Shown here: positions 1 to 10,100 of the stretch, in pieces
Layout of the letters: each line of letters starts with the position of its first letter
Numbering within the stretch: position 1 is the stretch's first letter
Program-made: the position numbers and the translations under genes
NCBI GenBank assembly: GCA_041399155.1
Contig: JAWKTI010000001.1
Span: forward strand, 2,232,001-2,296,000
Direction of reading: 5' to 3'
DNA length: 64,000 nucleotides
From: Zavarzinella sp.
GTDB taxonomy: Bacteria; Planctomycetota; Planctomycetia; Gemmatales; Gemmataceae
The notes under the pieces: model-generated
What the model saw: the letters and a program-made list of their open reading frames with translations, nothing else
Database searches by the model: none
Told to the model about the DNA's origin: nothing

Positions 1-1873
1 AAGTATCCGCTTTTTTGATTTGCGTATCGTACGCCAACATCAGCCCACGGTCTTCCAGTGGCCAGGATTTGTTTTCTTTACATTCCAGGGGCAGGGTAAT
101 AATGTTTTCACCACTTCCATCGGTCCGTTTTACCTTCAATTCCATTGCATCGCTTGGTCGGTTCTGCATCAAACCGAATAGCGCAGCGCCGGAATGCAGA
201 TTGAGCGTATCCCAGGAACCCATTTTGAACTGGTCTTTCTTCACCAGTTCGGAAAAACGAACTTCGGTAATGATGTCCCCTTCCCGCAGACCATTTTTTG
301 CTGCAAGTGATTCTGGATCGATTGTGTCTACAGTCAAATCGATGTAGTAAGCCAGCCCCAAACCAGAAATGGCCATGGGTGCATTCCGACCACCGATCGA
401 TTCACCATTCGATTCCAGAACTTTGTCCCATTTGGTGGTAAAGGTCATTAATTTGCCAGTTTTTTCATCGCCCGTTGGGCTGCGCAGTACTTCAATTTTA
501 ACTTCCAGATTCGTGCTGGTAGCTGCCCACTTTTCTAATTCAAACGACAATTGGAATGGATCATAAAGTACTTCTTCAATCCCCACCTTTTGGTCTTTGC
601 TCTTTTCTTCAACAAAGCGTTTGATCCCACCTTCGTTGGTGGTAACCTGAATAGCTACGAGCCGATCCCCACCAGTGTGGTCCTCGACATTGGCAGTTTT
701 CATCCGACTGTCGCTACCATCATCAGCCTTGGCGGTGGCAGCGGGCCCATTGGCACGAAGTGCTGCCAGTCGCCCCATTTGAAAACGCACACCAGGTATT
801 TCACGTGCATAAGGTACAGCAACTTCAAAATGAAAGCGTTTTCCTTCCCTTTCCACGACAACAATCATCGGTTTGCCGAGCATCAGCTTCTGGCGTCGGG
901 CAAATTCCTCATATACCCTCTTCGTGACACCATCCGGGTCAACGTAAGTGGGGATATCGCTGACTTTCTTTGGGTCGGTGGGATCATAAGAGCATGCCAC
1001 GATCTGGTCATTCGCCTGAAAGCCATTTCCGTTCTCATCAACGGCTAATCGTCCGGGACGCGGCAATTTCATTAATTCCAGCATCGGCGGTAATTTTCGA
1101 GGCATTTTCAACTGATTGGCCGGCCCGATACCAATGGTGGGATAAAGCTCATCAGGTGCACGCGTCGCAACAAGTGTTAATTCCCGCGTTTTCTCATCTC
1201 CATCAACGATCAGAGGAATAGCTTCCCCTTTGGAAGAACTCATGATGGTGGGTTTGATGTCATCAAACGAGGGTTTCTCGATGCTGGCAATTTTCTGAAT
1301 TCGATCACCAGCCCGAATATCTGCTTCCCATGCGGGTGAGCCAACCGAGACATAACCAACAACGGCTGGTGGTTCTTCGACACCATGTTTGTAAGCAATC
1401 AGGAAGCAGGTGCATCCCATGATCACGTTCATGATGACGCCCGCAGAAATAATCAGCATTCGCTGGTAGACCGACTTATTCTTAAATGAACGTGGATCTT
1501 CTTCAGCGTCTTCAGAGTCGCCGTTTTCGCCTTCACCCACCATTTTGACGAAACCGCCCAATGGGATCCAGCCGATTTTGTAGGTGGTTTCGCCATATTT
1601 GAACTGGCAGAACGGCAGCGCCTGCCCAAATCCAATGCTGAAGGTTTCTACGTGAACATCGCACCATTTGGCAGCCAGAAAATGGCCCAATTCGTGGATA
1701 AAGATCACCAGCCCCAGCCCCAGTGCTGCCAGACCCAGTTCCAGAACATTCAGTTGCAGGTAATAAATGCCGAATATGACGATCATCAGCATCACCAGCG
1801 AACCGTAATTGGTGCTTTTACGCGGTGCCTGCTGACTTACGGTTGAGAGATTGTTATTTTCCGGTTTATCCAC
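1..1873 (-). CDS. rseP: RIP site-2 zinc metalloprotease RseP (C-terminus beyond window)
   Basis: This is an intramembrane zinc protease of the RseP/SpoIVFB (M50) family, which cuts membrane-bound regulators such as anti-sigma factors. Reading the minus strand from a GTG at 1873 gives a transmembrane segment followed by the zinc motif IHELGHFLAAK (HExxH), then a long periplasmic part with PDZ-like stretches (PAWEADIRAGDRI and, near the left edge, SLAAKNGLREGDIITE). The start is set by a strong GGAGG seven bases upstream. It overlaps the end of dxr by 37 bases, so the two are co-transcribed, a common bacterial arrangement. The frame stays open for at least 624 codons and leaves the window, so the C-terminal LDG-type motif is not visible. 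It is longer than E. coli RseP (about 450 aa), which suggests a large inserted periplasmic region. Confidence 0.9.
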   Translation of the reverse strand, partial: MDKPENNNLSTVSQQAPRKSTNYGSLVMLMIVIFGIYYLQLNVLELGLAALGLGLVIFIHELGHFLAAKWCDVHVETFSIGFGQALPFCQFKYGETTYKIGWIPLGGFVKMVGEGENGDSEDAEEDPRSFKNKSVYQRMLIISAGVIMNVIMGCTCFLIAYKHGVEEPPAVVGYVSVGSPAWEADIRAGDRIQKIASIEKPSFDDIKPTIMSSSKGEAIPLIVDGDEKTRELTLVATRAPDELYPTIGIGPANQLKMPRKLPPMLELMKLPRPGRLAVDENGNGFQANDQIVACSYDPTDPKKVSDIPTYVDPDGVTKRVYEEFARRQKLMLGKPMIVVVEREGKRFHFEVAVPYAREIPGVRFQMGRLAALRANGPAATAKADDGSDSRMKTANVEDHTGGDRLVAIQVTTNEGGIKRFVEEKSKDQKVGIEEVLYDPFQLSFELEKWAATSTNLEVKIEVLRSPTGDEKTGKLMTFTTKWDKVLESNGESIGGRNAPMAISGLGLAYYIDLTVDTIDPESLAAKNGLREGDIITEVRFSELVKKDQFKMGSWDTLNLHSGAALFGLMQNRPSDAMELKVKRTDGSGENIITLPLECKENKSWPLEDRGLMLAYDTQIKKADT

Positions 1874-3018
1874 CGGGTAGCCTCCAGTCTGGCCCACTGA
1901 TCAAGAGCAAGAATCTCTTCGAGCGTGGGGTTAGGAATGTAATCGTGGGCATGCAGAACATGTCCACAGAGCAATGCGATATCCAGGTAACTGATTTCCT
2001 GCCTGAGAAATCGCTCGACAGCGACTTCATTAGCAGCATTTAAAACTGTTCCAGAAGATCCTTTCTTTCGACATACCTCATAGCCCAATTCTATGGCTGG
2101 AAAGGTCGTTGTGTCTGGTTTTTCAAAGCGTAACTGAAACATTTCCTTCCAGTTCATCGTGCGGGCAGGTCCGACGCACCGTTTGGGATAGCAAAGTGCG
2201 TACTGAATTGGCAGCCGCATATCTGGTGGGGAGAGTTGGGCCAACACCGAACCATCCAGAAATTCGACAAAGGAGTGAACAATCGACTCAGGATGAATCA
2301 CCAGTTCAATCTGGTCTGCCTGCAGGTCAAACAACCAGTGCGCTTCAATAATTTCCAGGGCTTTGTTCATCAGGGTGGCGGAATCGATGGTTATCTTCCT
2401 GCCCATCTTCCAGGTGGGGTGGTTCAACGCTTCTGCAACGGTAACTTTCGCTAGTTGCTCTGAACTGTGACCCCGAAACGGCCCCCCACTGCCGGTAATA
2501 ATGATCCGTTTCAGACCTCGCTGTTGGTGCAACGCCTGAAATATCGCACTGTGTTCGCTATCCACCGGCAAGATTTCTGCATCATGACGCTGTGCAGCAC
2601 CCATTACCAAGTGGCCCGCCACCACCAGACTTTCTTTGTTTGCAAGGCACACCCGTTTCCCAGCCTCCGCCGCAGCAAGCGTGCTGCGCAGGCCAGCAGC
2701 ACCCACCATCGCGGATACCACGGTATCAACCGTCGTAAGTGCTAATTCTGCAAGGAGTTCCGTCTCTGAAAGCAACAGCTTTATCCCACTGGGGAGTGCC
2801 TGCTTTAACTGTTGGTGGTGGGTAGAATCTGCCAGAAATACCCAATTGGGAGAAAATTCACTTGCCTGAACAGCTAATTTTTCCCACGACTGATTAGCCG
2901 CAAGCCCTGCCACACGAAATTGTTCAGGCAGAAACCGCACAACGTCGAGCGTGTTTTGGCCAATCGAACCGGTTGAACCCAGCACGGCAACGTTTCGTGG
3001 ATGATGAGACAGGTTCAT
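1837..3018 (-). CDS. dxr: 1-deoxy-D-xylulose 5-phosphate reductoisomerase
   Basis: Dxr makes 2-C-methyl-D-erythritol 4-phosphate from DXP with NADPH, the first committed step of the MEP isoprenoid pathway. The protein (393 aa, normal for the family) starts MNLSHHPRNVAVLGSTGSIG, with the NADPH-binding GSTGSIG motif at the N-terminus. It continues with KESLVVAG, PVDSEHSAIFQ (metal-binding Asp/Glu) and the substrate-loop region ATLMNKALEIIEAHWLF. The open frame extends upstream to 3171, but the extra residues are basic and low-complexity and do not fit the family, so the internal ATG at 3018 is preferred although its ribosome site is weak. It precedes and overlaps rseP. ispA and dxs of the same pathway lie 9-11 kb away on the other strand. 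Confidence 0.95.
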   Translation of the reverse strand: MNLSHHPRNVAVLGSTGSIGQNTLDVVRFLPEQFRVAGLAANQSWEKLAVQASEFSPNWVFLADSTHHQQLKQALPSGIKLLLSETELLAELALTTVDTVVSAMVGAAGLRSTLAAAEAGKRVCLANKESLVVAGHLVMGAAQRHDAEILPVDSEHSAIFQALHQQRGLKRIIITGSGGPFRGHSSEQLAKVTVAEALNHPTWKMGRKITIDSATLMNKALEIIEAHWLFDLQADQIELVIHPESIVHSFVEFLDGSVLAQLSPPDMRLPIQYALCYPKRCVGPARTMNWKEMFQLRFEKPDTTTFPAIELGYEVCRKKGSSGTVLNAANEVAVERFLRQEISYLDIALLCGHVLHAHDYIPNPTLEEILALDQWARLEATRWINRKITISQP

Positions 3019-3191
3019 GCAATTCGAAAACAGTGCGTAGAATGATCCGCAGTTTCTAATACAGTATTTCGGTGGAAACGTCCTGATATACTGGCGGGAA
3101 AGAAATTTTTCAAAAAAAAGACGGAAAAAAAGCAAAATTGCAGATTTTCGGACTTTTTTCCCACTACTCACCGTTGCTGCTTCGTTATTTC

Positions 3192-3219
3192 TTGTTAGAA
3201 ATACTGTTTACGGTATATT
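3192..3219 (+). promoter_or_regulatory. Candidate sigma-70-type promoter of rpsU
   Basis: TTGTTA at 3192-3197 and TATATT at 3214-3219 are separated by 16 bases and lie 41 bases before the rpsU ATG. A good AAGGAG ribosome site follows at 3250-3255. This rests on consensus matching only. Confidence 0.45.
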
Positions 3220-3259
3220 TGAAGTTTGCGAAGCTGAAAAGTTGCGATGAAGGAGTTTT

Positions 3260-3463
3260 ATGTCGATCAAGATGCGAGTGCATGACCGAGAACCAATCCA
3301 GGCAGCCTTACGCCGGTTCAAAAAGTTAATTGAACGCAGTGGCCTGAAAAAAGAACTTCGAAAGCACGAGTATTATGAGAAACCATGTGAACTTCGTCGT
3401 CGTGCGGCGGTACGGAAAATCCGTGCGATTCGCAAAGCATCGATCACCCGCCCTGAAAGATAA
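3260..3463 (+). CDS. rpsU: 30S ribosomal protein bS21
   Basis: bS21 is a small basic protein of the 30S subunit that sits near the anti-Shine-Dalgarno region and helps initiation. The 67-aa product MSIKMRVHDREPIQAALRR has the family's N-terminal strand and two long Arg/Lys-rich helices, including KKELRKHEYYEKPCELRRR. The length is usual for S21 and AAGGAG lies just before the ATG. It is divergent from dxr and has its own candidate promoter. No convincing intrinsic terminator was seen downstream. Confidence 0.95.
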   Translation: MSIKMRVHDREPIQAALRRFKKLIERSGLKKELRKHEYYEKPCELRRRAAVRKIRAIRKASITRPER

Positions 3464-4127
3464 GTAACGCACCCTGCCCAAGCACTTCTCATATTGCTGC
3501 AATGCAATAATGTGTTATTGCGAAATCACACTTCACAAACATTGCAATATTCCAACTAAGCAATAAACTCTCGGCCAAATCATTTACTGTAATTCTGTAC
3601 AAAAATTTCAATCCATTTCGATTTTGCGTCGTCTTCTTTATTGTGTGCAGATTTCCCCGTTTTGTGGGTGAAAACTGATCTCACCAAAGTGACTGACGTA
3701 GAGATGAAACCAGCATAGAATGGAAAATCTAATCCGATCGAAACGATTGTACTGGTAGTATGAGTTCAAGCGGTCATGTTTTGTACATACTAATCAACCA
3801 AATTGCATTGCTGTGTCGATTTTACCAGTTAAAATTGCGGTGTGTGGTATTCTGTGCGGATTACGTAGACCACGCAGATTTGGCAAACTGGACCAAATAC
3901 TGCTTGAGGACATCAGTTAATACCACTGGATACAAACAGAATGTTGGCAGCGCCTGGCACCAAATTCTGCTCCGAAACGAATGAAATTATGAGTCGAACT
4001 GAATTTTTCGGTTTGCTTGACTGTGGGAATAGTATTGAGTTGAACTCGCAGCACATTCTTGCTGTTTAATGTTGTTGATCTGATATTTTTAATGTTGGTA
4101 CCTTACTACAGAGTGTGATTGACCCCA
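3464..4127. other. Intergenic region of 660 bp with AT-rich inverted motifs
   Basis: No gene is supported here. The first 110 bases (3491-3570) carry several copies of short motifs such as ATTGCAATAT and GCAATAA that can pair with each other. Related motifs recur after other genes (11799-11820, 20514-20601). The rest is the leader of the cellulose-synthase-like gene. No recognisable riboswitch (for example a c-di-GMP aptamer) was seen. The weak open frame at 3760-3984 has no ribosome site and is not called. Confidence 0.6.
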
Positions 4128-7100
4128 ATGAGACCTTCACCGTTTTTCCGCAAGTTCTTGATCATCATCGCAGTAGCGGTGTGCGTCTTTTACTTGTCGT
4201 ATCGTGCAATTTACACGTTTAACCTGACGAGTACCTACGCCGTCATTGCGTCTGTGGCGTTGTATGTTGCGGAGTGCTTCGGCATTTTCAACCTGTTCCT
4301 GTTCTTTCTGCAGGCATGGGATGTCGATGAGCCGGATCAGCAGCCCGTGCTGGAAGGCAGAACTGTCGATGTATTTGTCCCCACCTACAACGAGGACATT
4401 ACCCTGCTTCGGGCCACACTGGAGGCATGTGCGAGGATGGATTACCCGCACAAAACCTACGTGCTGGACGATGGCCGAAGGTCGGAAGTGGAAGCACTGG
4501 CACGCGATTTGAACATTCATTACATCGCTCGCCCAGACAATCGCCACTTCAAAGCTGGTAATTTGAACTACGCATTTGAGCGAACGGATGGCGAGTTCAC
4601 CATCATTCTGGATGCTGACCATGTGCCGGAACCTCATTTCATTACCCGTACCATCGGGTACTTTGCGGATGAACGGGTAGCATTCGTGCAATCCCCCCAC
4701 GCCTTTTACAACTTCGATTCTTTCCAGGCTCGTCTCGATCATCAATCGCGAAAGTACTGGGAAGAAGGCCATTTGTTCTATTACGTGATTCAACCCGGCC
4801 GTAACCACTGGGGCTGTCCCATTTTTGCTGGTTCTGCTGCCATTTTCCGACGCTCAGCACTGCAGGAAGTTGGTTTCATTGCAACGGAAACCATCACGGA
4901 AGACTTGCACACCAGTTTACGGCTGACTGCAAAAGGCTGGAAAGGTATTGCAATCACCGAACGTCTGGTGGCAGGTCAGGCCGCACCCGATATCACCACG
5001 TTCCACGCCCAACGACTGCGTTGGGGCACAGGGAACCTGTCAATTTTGAAATATGACAACCCGCTGTTCATCAGTGGCTTATCCCTCCCACAACGCCTGA
5101 GCTATCTTGGCTCGATGCTGCATTGGTCCAGTGGGATATTTAAACTGGTAATTTACGCAACACCGATTGCGATGTTATTTACTGGCGTCCCACCTGTCCG
5201 CGAGTTTTCGTGGGACCTGATCATTACCACGCTGGTCTACCTGATCGTCTCTCTGGCAACAATGAAGCTGGTGTCCAACGGCTATGGTTCGATCATCAAT
5301 TCAGAACTGTTCTCCATGGTGAACTTCTGGACCCAGATCAAATCTACCTTCCGTGCGTTGTTTGGCTATGGTTCCCGTATTTTCAATGTGACACCGAAGG
5401 GTACTGCGGCACTGAAGCAACGTCAGGAAAAATCGGTTTGGCCGTACATTCGTCCCCACACCTGGTTAATGCTGATTAGCGTCTTCGCGTTGGTCTGGGG
5501 CTGGGGCAAACTGATGTTTGATCCCGCTACACTGCCATTCTTAGGCAAATATCTCACCTTCCTGCCCAAGTTAGGCTTTGGTATTTCGGACGATTACTTC
5601 CGCCCGGTGGTACCCACCATCTGGGTGCTGATCCACTTCTGGCTGGCATACAAAGTAACGCAGAAAGCGTTCTGGCCTGCCGACCTGCGTTACGCAACAC
5701 GTCACCAGGTCAGCGCCAACGTGGAATATGTTACTTCAGAAAGTGATGCCACACCACGCTTCGGTGTGACACTGGATTTGAATGATACTGGCATGGCACT
5801 GATTGCATACGAACGTCTGCAATTGGGTGAGACTTACCGATTTACCCTGCGTGCCGCCTCCGAAATGGTGAAGGTACGTGGAACTGTACGATCATTTGAA
5901 ACGCTCGCAAAAGATTCTCAGGCTGAAGGATATCGTTACGGGATTCAATTTAACAATGTGACCCCACCACAAGTGGATGCGATCAATCGTATCTGTCTGC
6001 ACTATGGTGTGCCGCGGATGTACGCAGAATACGATAAGAAGCGTGCTGGCACAGGCTTCCTGAATCGGCTGTCTCAATTCCAGGATCGTGGTTTGTCGCA
6101 ACGACGTGCTGAAACACGTAATGCGTATCGGATGCCTATTATCATCAATAGTGGCAATACGGAAGATACCGCAGAATTTGGTACGACGGACGATCTGAGC
6201 CGCACTGCAACTGCCGTGCTGTTAAGCACCAAAGTGCCAGAAAACGCCCTGGTGGGATATTTAATTACCTCACCAATGGGGAATATTCGCGGTACAGCAC
6301 GTGTTCTGCGAGCAGATGAGCAACAACTGGCAGGTAAGACATACTACCGCACCGTATTGCAATTTGAAGAATTTGATGGCCAGGGCCGCACCACTGTGAA
6401 CAGCCTGGCGAATGTGTGGGAAGCCCGCAGCATCAAATCCACCCTGCAACCCGATCGCAAATCTACCTTCAGCCGGATGGCAAAACCAACCATCTTTGCG
6501 ATGTTGATTGCGGCACCGTTGCTGTTGCTGGAACTGGGTGCGTTCAAGTTCTACCACTCCGATGACTTTGTGCTTCGAAAACTGGTGGATAAGAGTAAAA
6601 CATCCGTCCTGACCGATGCAGAACGGAAAGAAATCTTCCGCATTCGCGATAAGACTCTTTCTGCCAGCAATCCCAGCAGCGACCGCCTGGTGCTGTTAAT
6701 GGAAGGATTAAAAGCGACAGACTCCCGAGAAGACCAATTGAAGGTAGCAGAACTACTCGCCAATCGGGCTCCATGGGACAACAGTCTGCAACAAACATTG
6801 ATCTATGCCCAGATCAAGAACAATAAGTTTGTCGAAGCAGAACAAACTTATCGCAAGCTGAAGATCAAGTCGGAAAACGGCACGTTGAAAGATCCGGAAC
6901 AATTGACCCTGGATCTGGCTGGTGCCCGCCTTGCAGAACACAAGGGCGATCTGGATACCGCACTAACACGCTACAAATCTGTATTTGAGCGTCAGCCAAA
7001 TTATTTCCCAGACCGTGGTACACCCGATGCGGTTCCACTGCGTCAGGAATATGCAGGGGTGCTGATCAAAGCCGGGAAATACGAAGAAGCGAAAGAAATC

Positions 7101-10100
7101 CTGCGTGCTGCGGACCCACTGAATATCGAAACACGCAGACAATTGGTGCATATTCACAACACGGAAGGGTTGCGATATCGTGCCGAAGCTGCAAGCAGCC
7201 GCACTCCAAATCCTGCCATGGAAGAGCGTGCCAATGTGGAGTTTCGTGCCGCACGTCAGGTGGTGGATGATTTCATCAATGCAGTGCAAGCTGCCCCACA
7301 GACAGATATGAAAAAACAGGAAGCCTTGCTGGAAGCAGGCCAACTGATGAAATCTGACATAGCCATGGCCCAACAGAACTGGGATAGTGCCCGCGAGATT
7401 GTTGGACTGGTTGCTCGGAATTACAACAACGACATTACTAAAGCCCCGGTTGACTTACGCCGACGTCTTGCCCAGGCGACTTTGGGAATGGGGAATAATA
7501 TCGAGGCCGCACGCAGCTTCGCTAGCATCATTGAAGAAAACAGCTTTGAATTGATTAAGAAAAATGGGGTGAACGACCCGATTGTTTACGGTTTCATTGA
7601 TGCATCCGCCAATAAAGATGTCGATCTGACCAAGCCTGAATTGAAGGCCGTAGTCGATCAGATTTTTGTGGCACAGGGTAATAATTCGTTTACCAACCCC
7701 GTCTACATGGTTCGCTATGGCTGGGTGCTGCAGCGAGCAGGTGAGTTTGCGAAAAGTGCCTCGGTGCTGGAACAAGCTCGAAACAACGCACCGAATAACA
7801 CAGAAGTTCGTGACCAGTTGGTGAATGTTTATCTGGCCTCCAACAACCTGACCAGTGCAGCACAGTTGCTTGCAGGTTCCAACCAGTTCAAAGCTGGGAT
7901 GGTTACTGCAAGTCTCCACCTGAAAAATGGCGACTATCGCCGTGCCGAAGAAGAACTTCGTCGCCTGCAGCGAATCCCACTGGGTTCTACCGTGGGCACC
8001 AACGAAGTTGTGCAACAGAAAGATCTGGATGAAGTGGATAGCCTGTTGGGTAAAACGATGAGCCTGCAGGCACTTAATGCACCTGCCGACCTCCAGCAGA
8101 CATCATTTGATCAGGCAAAATTGTACTACGAGACGATGATCAAGCGGAACCCAACGAATATTGAGTATCCCGCACGTCTGGCAGATCTTTACCTGTGGGC
8201 AGCCGATCGCACCAAGCATCCCGCTGACTACAACGAAGCTCTGAAACGCTACCAGGCTATTCTGGAATCTAATCGCTTCACAGTTGCAGTAGTCGATAGT
8301 GACCCGAATGCAGACATCAGCCGTGCCACACGGGCCAGTGTTGAGCAGGGTTTTATTGATGCTGCAAGCGGTGCAAGTGAATTGACTGCAGAACAGCTGA
8401 AGACGGCAATCAATATTGCCCGCCTGCAGATCAGCACAGATCGCATTTCGCGTAATCCCGATCAGGATGCGTTGAAATGGTCTCGGATGTCCTGGGTATT
8501 GCTGCGGTCGAAAGATCCGGAAGCGATGAAAGAAGCCAAGTTACTGGCACGGAAGGCATTTGAACTGAAACCATCCGACCCACAAACCCTGCGGGAGTTG
8601 GCTGGCACATTGACCGCACTGGAAGATTACGTCGGTGGTGCCATGGCATATGAACTGATTCCAAATCAGAAACTGGAAGACCGCATGGAATTGGTGAAAG
8701 TTTATACGGGTGCCAAAGACTGGACGAAGGCAAATAGTCTGTTGAGCACACTGATTGCACAGCCTGACTTGAAACCAGAGCAGAAGAAGCAACTGGAGTT
8801 CCAGCAATCAAGTATCCTGGGCTGGTCAGGCAAACATGATGAATCGATCAAAGCACTGGACAGTATGTTGATTCGATATCCAGACTTCAAAGAAGCAGAA
8901 GTACTTCGTGCTGAAGTGACCTCGTGGAAGAAAGAGTACGATACCGCAACGAAAATGTTCGCTTCACTCAACACCAAGTACCCCACGGATATCGTGATTC
9001 AGCGTGGTTTTGCAAAAGCAGCGGCATCTTCGAAAGATCCGCTCAGTCCGGATATTCAGACAGCATTACAGAAACTTACCGATTCTGCGATGACGATTCA
9101 GAACAAAGACATTGCCCTGCACGCCCACCTGGCTGAAGTACAGGCAGTGAAGATGAACGACCCCACGAAGGCAAAGCAATTGGCTTTGAAAGCATTTGAC
9201 CTGAATCCACAGGATCCTGTGGCCAGAAAAGTGCTTGCAACTTCAATGGCGAATGAAAAAATCGGCTTGTACAAGCAAGCAGATGTGATGTATGAAGGCC
9301 TGGAGCTGGAAGGGGAAGATCGCTTCAATTATGCTTTGATTGCTGTACAGGCAGAGAACTTTGATGCTGCCCGCAAACAGGCCCGCCTGTTCGTGGAAGA
9401 GCAGATGCCAAACACCGATCAGTCCCGCAAAGCACGTCGGTTGCTGGCTCAGGTGCTGACATGGAAGGGTGATTATGAAGAAGCTCTGGCTGTGTATGAG
9501 CAATTAGTAAAAGAACGTGCCCCCGATATGGATATGCGGGTGGATATTGCTGAACTACACCGCTTCTGGCAGAACTACCCGGTTGCTCTCGCGAAGTATG
9601 CAGAATTGTTGAACGAAGACAGCAACAACACTAACCTTTGGATTGGAATTGTCGATTCCGCTTCCAGTGCCCCACTGCCATTGGTGCTGGAACAACGTGA
9701 ATTACTGCTGAAAGTTCATGATTTGTACTCACCTGTCATTAAAGACCCCCGCCGGTTGTCCCGCCTGGCATGGGTAATGTTACGGTTGAGTGATATGAAA
9801 CGGGCAAACGATCTCCTTGACCGTGCGGTGCTTGCAAATCCAGATCAGCCTGCAGTTCGCAAAGAACTTGCTGGGGTGCTGGCAGCAGCAAATCGTCGTC
9901 AACAGGCGATTGAAATGCTTAGCCCGGAGTATGTCTTCCGTACTCTGGACATTAAAGAGATTCTGGATCTGAGTGACCTGTTAACGGCAGAAGCTCAACT
10001 GAATCGAGCTGAAGAATTGTTGGGAGCTGTGGTCACTGAAAAATCCGAGAAGAAATATCGTTTGCAGTATGCTTCTGTTCTCCTGTGGAACGGGAAGTAT

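Noticed and set aside
1..1860. Plus-strand frames in the left 1.8 kb
   Set aside because: They are shadows of rseP on the minus strand, whose HELGH and PDZ segments are clear.
3464..4127. c-di-GMP riboswitch ahead of the cellulose-synthase-like gene
   Set aside because: None of the GEMM aptamer's conserved blocks was found.
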